Position numbers and translations under genes: made by a program. Below, one piece after another: positions 27,387 through 38,250 of a stretch of DNA of 64,000 nucleotides. Position 1 is the stretch's first letter, and each line of letters opens with the position of its first letter. The stretch covers positions 1 through 64,000 of the forward strand of contig CAJFNK010000039.1 in assembly GCA_904394685.1 (NCBI GenBank), written 5' to 3'. The stretch comes from Candidatus Heritagella gallinarum (GTDB lineage: Bacteria; Bacillota; Clostridia; Oscillospirales; Acutalibacteraceae). The notes beneath the pieces are model-generated. The model saw only the letters and a program-made list of their open reading frames with translations. It had not been told where the DNA came from and searched no databases.

Positions 27387-27417
27387 ACCCCTGCGGAGTT
27401 TTTCGCAGGGGTTTTTT
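27387..27417 (+). terminator. intrinsic terminator between rpoZ and priA
   Basis: CCCCTGCG (27388-27395) pairs with CGCAGGGG (27404-27411), then six T. It ends the yicC-rpoZ transcript just 23 bases before priA, at the place where coaBC sits in Bacillus. Confidence 0.88.
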
Positions 27418-27439
27418 CTCTATCTCTGGTGTTAGGCAG

Positions 27440-29893
27440 GTGAGGCCGGTGTCGTTACGAATTGCCAAAATTGCAGTGGAAAATACCGTGTATCATTTTG
27501 ATAAGCAATTTGATTATCTGATACCGGAAGGTTGGGAGGAACAGGTTCGTCCTGGGTGCCGGGTGCTGGTTCCGTTTGGAGCCGGTGGAAAAAAGCGCAC
27601 TGGGATGGTTCTTTCGCTGACAGATCAGCAGGAATACGAGAAGCTCAAGCCGGTTGTCAAGGTGTTGGATGATGTTCCGCTATTGACAGAGGAATTTTTG
27701 AAAATGATTCCTTGGCTAAAAGAGCGGTATTTTTGCACCTATTATGATGCAGTCAAGCTGATTCTTCCAACCGGCCTGAATTATCGGATGGTATGCCGGG
27801 TTTCCCTTTCTCCTTCGTTTACTGATTTTGATGAGGAGCTTTTTTCTCCATCGGAGTGGCAGATCATCACCCGCCTGCGTTCATGCCGAAAGGAGCCGGA
27901 GCTGGGGGCGTTTCTGGAGCAGCTGGGCATTTCCCGTGACTGTCCGGAGCTGAATCGGCTGGAAAAAGACGGCGTCATCATATTGGAACATCAGGCAGCT
28001 CGTCAGGTGGGGGACGCCAGTGTCCGGATGGCAAGGGCGCTGGAGATTCCCGGCGGCGCAAAGCTGACGCCCCGGCAGCAGGAAGTCTATCAGGTGCTGT
28101 TGGAGGCAGGGCCAGTGTCGGTAAAAGAACTGTGTTACTTTACCGGCGCAACGCCCGGCGTGATAACAGCTTTGGTAAACAAAGGGGCGGCCTGCCTGTT
28201 TCAGCAGGAAATTTACCGGATGCCTTTGGCTGCCACCGAAGGAGAGCAGAAAGAGATTCAGCTGACAGACGAGCAGCAGACCGCCTATCGGAATCTTTTC
28301 TCTCAGTATCAATCAGGCCGGGGCGGGGTTTCGCTGTTATACGGCGTTACTGGCAGCGGCAAAACACAGGTGTTTATGCGCCTGATCGACGACGTGTTCC
28401 ATCAGGGGCGAGGCGTCATCGTCATGGTGCCGGAAATCTCTCTTACCCCCCAGACCATCTCCCTGTTCCAGCAGCGGTATGGAAATCAGGTTGCGGTATT
28501 CCACAGCGGCCTTTCTATGGGAGAGAGGCTGGATGAATGGAAGCGTATCCGGGATGAAAAAGCGCTGATTGCGGTGGGAACCCGTTCGGCGGTGTTTGCT
28601 CCGTTCCGGGATTTGGGACTGGTGATTCTGGATGAGGAACAGGAGTACACCTATAAATCGGAATCTTCTCCCCGCTATCATGCACGGGAAGTGGCACGTT
28701 TTCGGTGTGGATATCACAAAGCACTTTGCGTGCTGGCTTCCGCTACCCCTTCGGTCGAGAGCTTTTATCTGGCCTCAAACGGCCATTATACGCTCAACGG
28801 CCTGAAAACCCGGTATGGCCCCGCACAGCTTCCTCATGTGGAAATTATCGACATGAATCTGGAAGTGGAGAAGGGCAACACAACGGTTCTCAGCGCCCCT
28901 CTGATGAATGCCCTTCAACGCAACATGCAGGAAGGGCGGCAGTCTATTATCCTCCTGAACCGGCGTGGATATCACACCTTTGCTTCGTGCAAGGCGTGTG
29001 GAGAAGTGGTGACCTGCCCCCATTGCAGTATCTCCATGACCTATCATGCTGCGAACCGGCGGTTGGTGTGCCACTATTGCGGTTATTCGGTTCCGTTTAC
29101 GTCGGAGTGTCCGCACTGTCATCAGCCGGAAGTGCGTTATTCCGGAACCGGCACACAACGTGCGGAGGAAGAATTGCAGGAGCTTTTGCCGGAGGCTTCG
29201 ATTCTCCGGCTTGATACCGATACCACGATGGCACGGTATTCTTATGAGAAAAAGCTGGATGCCTTTGCCAGGGGAAAATACGATATGATCGTAGGAACCC
29301 AGATGGTGGCAAAGGGGTTGGATTTTGAAAATGTGACGCTGGTAGGGGTGTTAAACGCCGACCAGATGCTGTATAATGATGATTTTCGCAGTAACGAACG
29401 TGCCTTTGATTTGCTCACGCAGGTAGTGGGGCGTTCTGGGCGGGGAAAATATCCGGGGACTGCGATGATCCAGACTTTTACCCCGGAAAACCCGACGTTT
29501 CAGTTGGCCGCCCGGCAGGATTACGACACCTTTTATCAAAATGAGGTGCTGTTCCGAAAAGCGCTTTTATACCCGCCCTTTTCGGATATTCTGGTGGTTG
29601 GCTTTGTGGGAGAAAACGAAAGCGAAGTGCGAAACGGGAGCCTGTGGCTTCTGAACCGCCTGCGGGAGCTGGCGGGAACGGAATACCCCTCGCTTCCGAT
29701 GCGGGTGCTGCGGCCCTCTCCGGCATCAGTAGCCAGAGTGAGCAATAAATACCGGTATAAATTGATTGTAAAATGCCGGAGCAGCCGGGAACTGCGCCAG
29801 ATGGTGGCAAGGCTCCTGACAGAGTTTGCAAAACAAAAAGAATATTCCCGGGTAACAGCCTTTGCCGACTGCAACCCGGATAGTATATGGTAA
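27440..29893 (+). CDS. priA: primosomal protein N' (replication restart helicase PriA)
   Basis: The 817-aa superfamily 2 helicase restarts stalled forks. N-terminal DNA-binding region starts [17 protein letters not shown]; Walker A GVTGSGKT is near 302-309; [11 protein letters not shown] (motif II) near 397; C4 zinc pairs [13 protein letters not shown] and [17 protein letters not shown] near 518-560; [14 protein letters not shown] (motif V) near 618. Either GTG 27440 or GTG 27449 may be used; both follow short AGG-type sites. Confidence 0.95.
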   Translation: MRPVSLRIAKIAVENTVYHFDKQFDYLIPEGWEEQVRPGCRVLVPFGAGGKKRTGMVLSLTDQQEYEKLKPVVKVLDDVPLLTEEFLKMIPWLKERYFCTYYDAVKLILPTGLNYRMVCRVSLSPSFTDFDEELFSPSEWQIITRLRSCRKEPELGAFLEQLGISRDCPELNRLEKDGVIILEHQAARQVGDASVRMARALEIPGGAKLTPRQQEVYQVLLEAGPVSVKELCYFTGATPGVITALVNKGAACLFQQEIYRMPLAATEGEQKEIQLTDEQQTAYRNLFSQYQSGRGGVSLLYGVTGSGKTQVFMRLIDDVFHQGRGVIVMVPEISLTPQTISLFQQRYGNQVAVFHSGLSMGERLDEWKRIRDEKALIAVGTRSAVFAPFRDLGLVILDEEQEYTYKSESSPRYHAREVARFRCGYHKALCVLASATPSVESFYLASNGHYTLNGLKTRYGPAQLPHVEIIDMNLEVEKGNTTVLSAPLMNALQRNMQEGRQSIILLNRRGYHTFASCKACGEVVTCPHCSISMTYHAANRRLVCHYCGYSVPFTSECPHCHQPEVRYSGTGTQRAEEELQELLPEASILRLDTDTTMARYSYEKKLDAFARGKYDMIVGTQMVAKGLDFENVTLVGVLNADQMLYNDDFRSNERAFDLLTQVVGRSGRGKYPGTAMIQTFTPENPTFQLAARQDYDTFYQNEVLFRKALLYPPFSDILVVGFVGENESEVRNGSLWLLNRLRELAGTEYPSLPMRVLRPSPASVARVSNKYRYKLIVKCRSSRELRQMVARLLTEFAKQKEYSRVTAFADCNPDSIW

Positions 29894-29906
29894 GGAGAGA
29901 TTAATC

Positions 29907-30377
29907 ATGGCAATTCGCAATATTGTGAAATTCGGGGATGAAGTGCTGAATAAAAAATGCCGCCCCGTAGAAAAATTTGACCATAAGCTGGCGGTTTTGC
30001 TGGATGATATGGTAGATACCCTGTATGACTCTAACGGTGTGGGGCTGGCAGCGCCTCAGGTGGGAATCCTCCGCCGGGTCGTGGTGATCGATGTGGGAGA
30101 TGGGCTTCTGGAGCTGATCAACCCCGAAATCATCGAGAGCAGCAAAGAAACTCAGACAGACGCAGAGGGCTGCCTTTCCAATCCCGGCCAGTATGGGCTG
30201 GTTGAGCGTCCATACCGTGTAAAGGTCCGTGCACAGGACCGTCATGGAAAGTGGTTTGAAAAAGAGGGCGAGGAGCTTTTGGCTCGTGCTTTCTGCCACG
30301 AACTTGACCATCTGGAGGGAGTATTGTTTACTTCCCGTGCCAGCCGGATGCTTTCTCCTGAGGAATTGCAGGGCTAA
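29907..30377 (+). CDS. def: peptide deformylase
   Basis: The 156-aa metalloenzyme removes the N-formyl group from new proteins. All three motifs are present: [10 protein letters not shown] (about 43-52), EGCLS (about 87-91) and the metal site HELDH (about 129-133). ATG 29907 follows AAGGAGAG. It pairs with fmt, which adds the formyl group, in the usual order. Confidence 0.96.
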   Translation: MAIRNIVKFGDEVLNKKCRPVEKFDHKLAVLLDDMVDTLYDSNGVGLAAPQVGILRRVVVIDVGDGLLELINPEIIESSKETQTDAEGCLSNPGQYGLVERPYRVKVRAQDRHGKWFEKEGEELLARAFCHELDHLEGVLFTSRASRMLSPEELQG

Positions 30378-30392
30378 AAGGAGGCGTTGTCT

Positions 30393-31316
30393 GTGAGAAT
30401 TGTATTTATGGGAACCCCGGATTTTGCCGTTCCCTGTTTACAGGCCGTGTTGGATGCCGGGCACGAGGTGTGCGGCGTATTTACGCAGCCGGATAAGCCA
30501 AAGGGGAGAGGCTATACGTTGACCCCGCCGCCGGTAAAAGAGCTGGCGATGCAATATGGGCTGCCGGTGTATCAGCCTTCCAGCTTGCGTACCGGAGAAG
30601 CCTTTGAGATCATCAAAGAGCTTGCCCCGGAGCTGATCGCTGTGGTGGCATACGGCAAAATCCTGCCCAAAGAGATTTTGGAGCTTCCGCCGCTGGGCTG
30701 CGTGAATGTCCATGGCTCTCTGCTGCCCAAATACCGGGGAGCCGCCCCCATTCAGTGGGCAGTACTCAACGGCGACGCCGTTACCGGCGTTACCACCATG
30801 TATATGGCAGAGGGGATGGATACCGGCGATATCCTGCTGACAGAAGAAACCGAGATCCCGCCGGATGAAACATCGGGAGAGCTGTTTGACCGGCTGAAGG
30901 ATATGGGCGCTCGCCTGCTGGTTCGCACCATCGAGGGGCTGGCAGCTCACGAATTGACGCCAAAGCCGCAAAACGAATCGGAGGCCACCCATGCCCCCAT
31001 GCTTTCCAAAGAGCTTTCCATGATCGACTGGAACGCTACGGCGCAGGAGGTACACAATAAAGTGCGTGGTCTTTTCCCGTGGCCGGTGGCGCTGACCACC
31101 TTTAATGGAAAGCGGATGAAGGTGTTAAAAACAGCGGTTGACATGGAGCAAAACGGACAGCCCGGAAAAGCATTTTCCAACAAGGGAGAGTTTTGGGTGT
31201 ATTGTGGAAAAGGAGCGGTGCAGCTTCTGGAAATCCAGCCCGAAAACGGAAAACGGATGGCAGGAAAAGCCTATTTGTTGGGGCATCCATTGGATGAAAC
31301 TTCCACTTTAGGGTAA
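30393..31316 (+). CDS. fmt: methionyl-tRNA formyltransferase
   Basis: The 307-aa enzyme formylates initiator Met-tRNA. It begins RIVFMGTPDFAVP, carries the formyltetrahydrofolate active site NVHGSLLPKYRGAAPI (about 106-121) and MDTGDIL (about 142-148), and ends with an OB-like C-terminal domain. Start GTG 30393 lies eight bases after AAAAGGAGG; TTG 30387 is the alternative. Confidence 0.95.
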   Translation: MRIVFMGTPDFAVPCLQAVLDAGHEVCGVFTQPDKPKGRGYTLTPPPVKELAMQYGLPVYQPSSLRTGEAFEIIKELAPELIAVVAYGKILPKEILELPPLGCVNVHGSLLPKYRGAAPIQWAVLNGDAVTGVTTMYMAEGMDTGDILLTEETEIPPDETSGELFDRLKDMGARLLVRTIEGLAAHELTPKPQNESEATHAPMLSKELSMIDWNATAQEVHNKVRGLFPWPVALTTFNGKRMKVLKTAVDMEQNGQPGKAFSNKGEFWVYCGKGAVQLLEIQPENGKRMAGKAYLLGHPLDETSTLG

Positions 31317-31371
31317 AATAACACACAGGGTACACCCCTGTAACCGATTGGAAGGTAAAGGAGTTTCGATC

Positions 31372-32076
31372 ATGGGATATCTCTATTTTAATTATCAGTA
31401 TCTGCTGTTTATGCTGCCGGCCATAGCCCTTTCGATGATTGCACAGATCATGGTCAAATCTGCGTTCAGCCGATATTCCAAGGTGCTGAACCGCCGTGGA
31501 TTGACAGGCGCAATGGCGGCGGAACAGGTTCTCTGGGCGAACCAGGTGCCGGGGGTTCGGTTTGAGCATATCGGCGGAAAGCTCAGCGATCATTTTGACC
31601 CCCGCAAGAAAATCATTGCCCTTTCGGATGATGTGTATAATCAGGCGACGATTGCCGCCGTGGGGGTGGCTGCCCACGAAGCCGGACATGCGGTGCAGCA
31701 TCATGTGGGATATTGGCCGATTCGGCTGAGAAGCGCTTTGGTGCCGGTGACGCAGTTTGGCTCCCAGCTGGCGACCCCTTTGATTCTGATTGGCTTTTTG
31801 CTGCCGGTACAGTATGATTTTGTAATCTATCTGGGAATTGCTTTATATTGTCTGGTTGTGTTGTTCCAGCTGGTTACTCTGCCGGTGGAATTTAACGCCA
31901 GCGCCCGTGCCATCCGTGCATTGGCAGAAGGCAACATGCTGGATGAGGAAGAACTGAAAGGAGCCAAAAAAGTGCTTCGTGCAGCCGCCCTCACCTATCT
32001 GGCCGCCATGTTCAGCGCCCTGCTTTCGGTGCTTTACTGGATTACCATTGCAGGCAGCAGGAGGGACCGTTCCTGA
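31372..32076 (+). CDS. zinc metallopeptidase, YugP-like membrane protein
   Basis: The 234-aa protein has an N-terminal span (about 7-25), a zinc motif AAHEAGHAVQHH (about 103-114) and three C-terminal spans, the layout of the Zn_peptidase_2 (YugP) family. Substrate is unknown. AAAGGAG precedes ATG 31372. Its TGA overlaps the ATG of rsmB by one base. The gene interrupts the fmt-rsmB pair that is direct in Bacillus. Confidence 0.88.
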   Translation: MGYLYFNYQYLLFMLPAIALSMIAQIMVKSAFSRYSKVLNRRGLTGAMAAEQVLWANQVPGVRFEHIGGKLSDHFDPRKKIIALSDDVYNQATIAAVGVAAHEAGHAVQHHVGYWPIRLRSALVPVTQFGSQLATPLILIGFLLPVQYDFVIYLGIALYCLVVLFQLVTLPVEFNASARAIRALAEGNMLDEEELKGAKKVLRAAALTYLAAMFSALLSVLYWITIAGSRRDRS

Positions 32077-33431
32077 TGAAACCAAATAGCCGGAATATTG
32101 CTTTGCAGGCGCTGCTTCAGGTAGCGGAAAATGAAGGATATTCCAATATTGTGATTGATAAAATGATTCGCCAGACAAAGCCGGAACCACGGGAGGCGGC
32201 GTTGGCCTCGGCGCTCTTTTATGGCGTGCTGGAAAAGCAGATTGCACTGGACTGGGTGTTAGGGCAGTTTTCCAAAAAGCCGGTTGACCGGCTCGATGCT
32301 CCGGTTCGGGAAATCCTGCGGCTGGCGGTGTATCAGATTCTGTATCTGGATAAAATCCCCGACTCCGCAGCGGTAAACGAAGCGGTAAACAGCTGCCGGG
32401 AAGTGGGAAAAAGCAGCGCAGCCGGATTTGTCAACGGGATTTTGCGAAACCTGCTTCGACGCCGGGAACAGCTTTCCTGGCCTTCACAGGGGGAAGAAGC
32501 CCTCTCCATTCGATATGGCTGCCCGGTTCATTGGATTCGCTTTTGGCGCAGCGTTTATGGAGAAGTATTTTGCCAGAAGCTGCTGGAGAGTCTTTCTCAG
32601 CCAGCAGAATTGTTCGTGCGAGTAAATCCTCTGCGCTGCTCAATGGCAGAATTTCTGGAACAGGCCGAAAAGCTGCATCTGGGTGCCGCTGCTGTGGAGG
32701 GGGTTCCCTTTGCCGTCCAGTTGGCGCATCCCGGCTCTGTGGCGGAAAATCCCCTGTATCAGCAGGGCTGGTTCCATGTGCAGGACCTCTCTTCGCAGGT
32801 TTGCTGCCTGCTGGCAGAGGTTCGGCCCGATATGAAAGTGGTGGATGTGTGCGCCGCTCCCGGCGGAAAGACCTTTACCGCCGCTGAATGGATGGAGAAT
32901 CGTGGAAAACTGTTTTCCTACGACCTCTATAAAGGGAAAGTCAAGCTCATCCGTACCGGCGCCAACCGGTTGGGGCTAAGCTGTGTGCAAACCGCTGTGC
33001 GTGACGCCGCAAAACCGGCTGCATCCGGCAGCACTGCCCCTGAGGATTCACCGGAATGTGCCGATGTGGTTTTTTGTGACGCACCCTGCTCCGGGCTGGG
33101 CATCCTGCGGCGAAAGCCCGAAATCCGGTATAAAACGCTGGAATCTTTGCAGGGACTTCCCGCCATTCAAAAGCAGATTTTGAGCGAATCTGCCCGTCTG
33201 GTTCGCCCCGGAGGACGGCTGGTTTATTCCACCTGCACCCTGAATCCGGCCGAAAATGGAGAGATTGCAAACTGGTTTTTGCAGCAACATCCTGATTTTG
33301 AGCCGGTTGTCATATCGGTTCCACATGGCATGAAAAGGGCAGTAGAGGAACCGGAAAACCAGTTTACCATGGCACCGTTTTCCTGTGGGACAGATGGCTT
33401 TTTTGTGGCGTTGTTTCAGAAAAAGCCCTGA
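32076..33431 (+). CDS. rsmB: 16S rRNA (cytosine-967-C5)-methyltransferase RsmB
   Basis: The 451-aa protein has an N-terminal NusB-like RNA-binding domain (about 1-140) and a SAM methyltransferase domain with VCAAPGGKT (about 264-272), DAPCSGLG (about 335-342, a catalytic Cys) and YSTCTLNPAEN (about 393-403, second Cys). Start ATG overlaps the preceding stop. Confidence 0.93.
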   Translation: MKPNSRNIALQALLQVAENEGYSNIVIDKMIRQTKPEPREAALASALFYGVLEKQIALDWVLGQFSKKPVDRLDAPVREILRLAVYQILYLDKIPDSAAVNEAVNSCREVGKSSAAGFVNGILRNLLRRREQLSWPSQGEEALSIRYGCPVHWIRFWRSVYGEVFCQKLLESLSQPAELFVRVNPLRCSMAEFLEQAEKLHLGAAAVEGVPFAVQLAHPGSVAENPLYQQGWFHVQDLSSQVCCLLAEVRPDMKVVDVCAAPGGKTFTAAEWMENRGKLFSYDLYKGKVKLIRTGANRLGLSCVQTAVRDAAKPAASGSTAPEDSPECADVVFCDAPCSGLGILRRKPEIRYKTLESLQGLPAIQKQILSESARLVRPGGRLVYSTCTLNPAENGEIANWFLQQHPDFEPVVISVPHGMKRAVEEPENQFTMAPFSCGTDGFFVALFQKKP

Positions 33432-33478
33432 TTTTGGATTTTGGGAAAACAGGAACCGGAAAACAAGGAGAGAATATT

Positions 33479-34531
33479 TTGAAAATCGATATTAAATCCA
33501 TGACCTTGGCAGAAATTCAGGAAGCGTTCAAAGCAGAAGGGCTGCCAGGCTTCCGAAGCCGTCAGGTATATCGCTGGCTCCATCGAGGGGTGTCATCTTT
33601 TGACGAAATGTCAGACTTATCTCAGGAATTACGTCGGCAGCTCAGCGAAAAATATTACATATCTGTAGCAATTATTGAAAAAAAACGGGTTTCCAAGTAT
33701 GATAATACTGTGAAATACCTGTTCCGTTTACACGATGGACAGTATGTGGAATCTGTTTTGATGCAATACCATCACGGCTATTCGATATGTATCTCCACAC
33801 AGGCCGGGTGTAAAATGGGCTGTACCTTTTGTGCCACCGGGCAGGGAGGCTGGTTCCGGGATTTGACTCCCTCGGAAATGCTGGCGCAGATTCAGGCAGC
33901 ACAGCTGGATTCCGGAAACCGTGTTTCCAATATCGTATTGATGGGGATGGGGGAACCGCTCGATAACTATGAGAACGTGCTGCGTTTTCTGGAGCTGGTT
34001 TCTTCGGATGAAGGGATGAACATCGGGGCAAGACACATCTCGTTGTCTACCTGTGGGTTGGTGGATAAGATTTATGATCTTGCCGACCGGAAATTGCAGG
34101 TGACCCTTTCGGTTTCCCTTCATGCGCCCAACGATCAGATTCGTTCCCGCACGATGCCGGTAAACCGTAAGTGGAATGTAGAGGCGCTGCTCAAGGCGTG
34201 CCGCTATTATGCACAGGTTACCCATCGCAGGATTTCGTTTGAATATGCTATGATTCAGGGAGTAAACGATACCGATGCCTGTGCCAGAGAGCTGGCGGGA
34301 CGACTGAAAGGGATGCTGTGTCATGTCAATCTGATTCCGGTAAACGATGTGACAGGCGCCAATTATCGCAAAAGCTCCCATGACCGGCTGGAACGTTTCA
34401 GCCAGATCCTTTCGGAAAAAGGGATTCCTGTAACCGTGCGGAGAACGCTCGGTTCTGATATTGAAGCCTCCTGCGGGCAACTGCGGGGGAAACATGTAGA
34501 GGAGGTGGTTGCTCATGAAGGCCGTCAGTAA
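33479..34531 (+). CDS. rlmN: 23S rRNA (adenine-2503-C2)-methyltransferase RlmN
   Basis: The 350-aa radical SAM enzyme has QAGCKMGCTFCATG (CxxxCxxC cluster motif, about 104-117), MGMGEPLDNYENV (about 157-169) and the C-terminal LGSDIEASCGQLRG, whose Cys is the methyl-cysteine. Start TTG 33479 has AACAAGGAGAG about eight bases upstream, making it better than an upstream in-frame TTG. The last 17 bases overlap prpC. Confidence 0.93.
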   Translation: MKIDIKSMTLAEIQEAFKAEGLPGFRSRQVYRWLHRGVSSFDEMSDLSQELRRQLSEKYYISVAIIEKKRVSKYDNTVKYLFRLHDGQYVESVLMQYHHGYSICISTQAGCKMGCTFCATGQGGWFRDLTPSEMLAQIQAAQLDSGNRVSNIVLMGMGEPLDNYENVLRFLELVSSDEGMNIGARHISLSTCGLVDKIYDLADRKLQVTLSVSLHAPNDQIRSRTMPVNRKWNVEALLKACRYYAQVTHRRISFEYAMIQGVNDTDACARELAGRLKGMLCHVNLIPVNDVTGANYRKSSHDRLERFSQILSEKGIPVTVRRTLGSDIEASCGQLRGKHVEEVVAHEGRQ

Positions 34532-35240
34532 AACTGATATTGGATTATCCAGAAGCAGCAACCAGGACTCATGCGGCTGCGGCCTGTTGCCGGACGGCGC
34601 ATGGATGGTGGTGTGTGATGGAATGGGTGGGGCAAATGGCGGCAATGTGGCCAGCCAGATCGCCCTGTCGTGTATGGAGGAGCAGATCAATCAGGAATAT
34701 CAGGAGGGGCTGGATTCATCCGCAATCCGCAATCTGCTGACGTCGGCGGCCTATACCGCTAATTCCCAGATCTATGATGCGGCGATGCAGGACCCGCAGC
34801 TCTTTGGAATGGGTACCACATTGGTGGCGGTGATTGCCACCAGAGGCAGGGCGCATATCGTCCATGCGGGAGATAGCCGTGCCTATCATCTTTTTCCCGG
34901 CGGTGTCCGGCAGCTGACTATGGATCACTCCATGGTACAGGAAATGTTGAACCGGGGAGAAATTTCTCAGGAAGAAGCGTTCTATCATCCTCATAAGAAT
35001 ATTATTACAAGAGCCCTTGGCGTACAGGAAATGATAGACGTTGATTATACCGAGCTGGAGTTTGGCGTAGGGGAAAGCCTGCTGGCCTGTTCAGACGGGC
35101 TTAGTAACTATGTCCATGCAGAACAGATGTATCAGTATGCTTCGGCCTGCCATGGAGAAGAACTGGCAGACGCCCTGATACAGGCAGCTCTGGCAGGTGG
35201 CGGCGGAGATAATATTTCCGTTGCGCTGATTGAGAACTGA
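34515..35240 (+). CDS. prpC: PP2C-family protein phosphatase PrpC/Stp
   Basis: The 241-aa phosphatase reverses PrkC phosphorylation. Metal-binding and family motifs are visible: NQDSCG (about 16-21), CDGMGGANGG (about 36-45), GMGTTLVA (about 98-105), HAGDSRAY (about 115-122) and a final GGGGDNISVAL. GAGGAGG lies nine bases before ATG 34515. prkC follows after 23 bases. Confidence 0.95.
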   Translation: MKAVSKTDIGLSRSSNQDSCGCGLLPDGAWMVVCDGMGGANGGNVASQIALSCMEEQINQEYQEGLDSSAIRNLLTSAAYTANSQIYDAAMQDPQLFGMGTTLVAVIATRGRAHIVHAGDSRAYHLFPGGVRQLTMDHSMVQEMLNRGEISQEEAFYHPHKNIITRALGVQEMIDVDYTELEFGVGESLLACSDGLSNYVHAEQMYQYASACHGEELADALIQAALAGGGGDNISVALIEN

Positions 35241-35263
35241 CGCACAGGATAGGAGTGAACATC

Positions 35264-37336
35264 ATGGATAAATATACGGGAAAGCGTCTGGACGGACGGT
35301 ATGAGATTCATGAGCTGCTGGGAGTCGGCGGCATGGCAGTCGTATACCGTGCCTATGATACCATTGACGACCGCATGGTGGCGATCAAGATCCTCAAGGA
35401 CGAATTTTCGGGCAACAGCGAGTTTTTGCGCCGGTTCCGCAATGAGTCAAAAGCGATTGCGGTTTTGTCCCACCCCAATATCGTAAAGGTTTATGATGTC
35501 AGCTTTGGCGACCGGATGCAGTATATCGTCATGGAATATGTAGACGGGATTACGCTCAAGGAATATCTGGATCAGCAAAAAGAGGTCCGTTGGAAAGAGG
35601 CCATCCATTTCACAGTCCAGATTCTCCGTGCCTTACAGCATGCCCACGAAAAGGGGATCGTCCATCGGGACATCAAGCCTCAGAATATCATGCTGCTGCA
35701 GGACGGCACGATCAAGGTAATGGATTTTGGCATTGCACGGTTTGCCCGCAGCGAAACCAGAACCATGACCGACAAAGCCATTGGTTCTGTCCACTACATT
35801 GCCCCTGAGCAGGCCAGAGGGGACTTGACCGACGAAAAGGCGGATATTTATTCGGTAGGCGTCATGCTCTATGAGATGATTACCGGGCAGCTTCCTTTTG
35901 AAGCGGATAATGCTGTTTCGGTTGCCATTATGCAGCTGCAGGCCAACCCGACTCTCCCCCGTGAAATCAATCCGGATATTCCCGAAGGGCTTCAGGATAT
36001 CACCTTAAAGGCCATGCAGAAAGTGCCGTCCCAGCGGTATCAGTCTGCCGCCGAAATGCTGCGGGATATCGAGCAGTTCCGCCGGAATCCCGGTATCCGG
36101 TTTGAATATAAGTATTTTGTGGACGATACTCCCACAAAATATGTGGATGCCATCAATTCTGTAAAGGGAACCACCGGCCCGATTTCGTATAACGACCATT
36201 ACGAGTACGAAGAAGATCTCGGCAAAAAGCGTGGCTCCAAGAAAACCAAGATGGTGGTTGCCGGAATCGGAACAGCGTTTTTGATTATGGCGGTGATTCT
36301 GGGCGTGATGCTGGTGTTCAGCCAGTGGGGAAAAGAGGAGCCAAAAGAGGAAACCGTCACCGTTCCCAAGTTTGTGGGGATGATCTATAAGGATGAGATC
36401 CTGAATAACGATAAATACGCCGATTTTTCGATTGTTACCAAAGAAGGAAACGACCCCAATCAGGAACCCGGCGTGGTGTTGAAGCAGACCCCCAACGAGG
36501 GTATGGAAGTGAAAAAAGGCAGCGAGATCACCCTCACGGTCAATAAGGATGGGGAACCCGTATTGGTGCCGGATGTGACCGGATTCCCGCAGGAGCAGGC
36601 GGAAGAAACCATGCGGGAGCATAATTTGGTACCCAAGGTTGTCACGGTAACCGATGACGAGCAGGCCAAGGGATATGTCACCGGAACCAACCCGCCCAAG
36701 CGCACAGAACTGAATCCCGGAGATGAAGTGACGATTTATGTCAGCAGCGGCCCGGCCGAAGGAATTTCGGTGCCGCCTGTTATCGATAAATCTCTTGAGG
36801 CCGCCAAGGCGGAAATCATTGCGGCGGGTCTTACTGTTGGAGAATTGATTCCGCAGGACGACAGCGACAAGAAAGAAAATGTGGTAATCGAAACCAATCC
36901 TCTGCCCGGCGTAAAGGTTGCCAGCGGTACGAAAGTGGATATCACATACAGTACCGGCAAGCAGTCTGAAAATGAAGTAAAGGTTTATATCCCGATACCT
37001 CGAAACATCAATGAAGATGTATACTTTAATGTATATCTGGATGGCCAACGGGACGATGATAAGTCAGGTGTCGTAAACCCGTCGCTTATGCCGGAAGTAC
37101 AGGAGTTGTCATTTGTTGGAACCGGGAAAAAGACATTGGTAGTGGAATTTAAGTATATGACCGGTACAGTCAATCCTGCTTTTAAAATTGAATTTGAACT
37201 GGACTTTGACTCCGGTAAGCCAAAAGAAATCTCCAGAGAAAGCAATGAGAAAGAGGAAAGTTCAGCACCTGAATCAGATCCAACTGAAAACGGAGGTACT
37301 GCTGATGGCAGCGGCCACGGTGTAGGACGGGACTGA
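35264..37336 (+). CDS. prkC: Ser/Thr protein kinase with PASTA domains (PrkC/StkP)
   Basis: The 690-aa receptor kinase has a cytoplasmic Hanks-type domain with GVGGMAVVYRA, HRDIKPQN (about 133-140), DFGIARF and APEQ, one membrane span near residues 330-350 (VVAGIGTAFLIMAVILGVMLVF), and three PASTA repeats outside (about 363-570) that sense peptidoglycan fragments. A further beta-rich region and an acidic Ser/Glu tail follow. ATAGGAGTG precedes ATG 35264. In Firmicutes this kinase can trigger spore germination and controls wall growth. Confidence 0.95.
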   Translation: MDKYTGKRLDGRYEIHELLGVGGMAVVYRAYDTIDDRMVAIKILKDEFSGNSEFLRRFRNESKAIAVLSHPNIVKVYDVSFGDRMQYIVMEYVDGITLKEYLDQQKEVRWKEAIHFTVQILRALQHAHEKGIVHRDIKPQNIMLLQDGTIKVMDFGIARFARSETRTMTDKAIGSVHYIAPEQARGDLTDEKADIYSVGVMLYEMITGQLPFEADNAVSVAIMQLQANPTLPREINPDIPEGLQDITLKAMQKVPSQRYQSAAEMLRDIEQFRRNPGIRFEYKYFVDDTPTKYVDAINSVKGTTGPISYNDHYEYEEDLGKKRGSKKTKMVVAGIGTAFLIMAVILGVMLVFSQWGKEEPKEETVTVPKFVGMIYKDEILNNDKYADFSIVTKEGNDPNQEPGVVLKQTPNEGMEVKKGSEITLTVNKDGEPVLVPDVTGFPQEQAEETMREHNLVPKVVTVTDDEQAKGYVTGTNPPKRTELNPGDEVTIYVSSGPAEGISVPPVIDKSLEAAKAEIIAAGLTVGELIPQDDSDKKENVVIETNPLPGVKVASGTKVDITYSTGKQSENEVKVYIPIPRNINEDVYFNVYLDGQRDDDKSGVVNPSLMPEVQELSFVGTGKKTLVVEFKYMTGTVNPAFKIEFELDFDSGKPKEISRESNEKEESSAPESDPTENGGTADGSGHGVGRD

Positions 37337-37350
37337 TACCGGAGGAAATG

Positions 37351-38250
37351 ATGGAGTTTAGTGGATTATTGTTAAAAGGCATCGGAGGCTTTTACTATGT
37401 GGAAGCCGAAGATGGAACCGTATATGAGTGTAAAGCAAGGGGCATTTTCCGTAAAAGGAAAATGTCCCCTTATGTGGGGGACCGGGTGCGGATTTCGGTG
37501 GAAGAAGACGGCACGGGCGCCATTGAGGCGATTGAACCCCGAAAAAACGACCTGATTCGCCCGCCGGTCGCTAATATCGACCAGTTGTTTATTATTGCGG
37601 CGGCAAAAGACCCAGCCCCCAGTACCCTGATTATCGATAAAACCATAGCAGCGGCAGAGAATAAAGGAATCGAGCCGATTCTGGTGGTTTCCAAAACCGA
37701 TTTGGAGGATGCGGGATGGCTGCTTAGTATTTATCAAAAGGCAGGAATCCCCACCATTGCCATTTCATCGGTAACAGGAGAAGGGGTGGAACAGGTTCGT
37801 GAGCTGCTGAAAGGGAAGATTTCGGCTTTTACCGGAAACTCCGGCGTCGGAAAATCTACCCTTCTTAACTGCGTCTATCCCCGCTTTTCACTCGAAACCG
37901 GAGAAATCAGCCAGAAACTGGGGCGTGGACGGCATACCACCCGGCAGGTAGAGCTTTTGCCCCTGCCGGATGGCGGATATGTGGCGGATACACCGGGCTT
38001 TTCTTCTATTGATATTGACCGCTATGAGTTGGTTCGCAAGGAAGATCTGCCTCATTGTTTCCGGGAATTTGAACCGTATCTGGATGATTGCCGCTTTTCC
38101 TCCTGCTCGCATACCTGCGAAAAGGGATGCGCTGTATTGGAAGCGGTTGCAGAGGGAAAGATCGCCCCTTCCCGCCATGAAAGCTATGTGACCATGTATC
38201 AGGAAGTGAAGGATATCAAAGAATGGCAAATGAAAGAAAAACCTGTATGA
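37351..38250 (+). CDS. rsgA: ribosome small-subunit GTPase RsgA
   Basis: The 299-aa circularly permuted GTPase assists 30S maturation. N-terminal OB fold, then G4 (SKTD) before G1 GNSGVGKST (about 164-172) and G3 DTPGF, and a C-terminal zinc site CRFSSCSHTCEKGC (about 249-262). GGAGG lies five bases before ATG 37351. It overlaps thiN by 28 bases; the rpe gene that normally lies between them is absent. Confidence 0.94.
   Translation: MEFSGLLLKGIGGFYYVEAEDGTVYECKARGIFRKRKMSPYVGDRVRISVEEDGTGAIEAIEPRKNDLIRPPVANIDQLFIIAAAKDPAPSTLIIDKTIAAAENKGIEPILVVSKTDLEDAGWLLSIYQKAGIPTIAISSVTGEGVEQVRELLKGKISAFTGNSGVGKSTLLNCVYPRFSLETGEISQKLGRGRHTTRQVELLPLPDGGYVADTPGFSSIDIDRYELVRKEDLPHCFREFEPYLDDCRFSSCSHTCEKGCAVLEAVAEGKIAPSRHESYVTMYQEVKDIKEWQMKEKPV

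Noticed and set aside
36005..37048. 347-codon minus-strand frame opposite prkC
   Set aside because: Antisense to the juxtamembrane and PASTA regions; no start signal.
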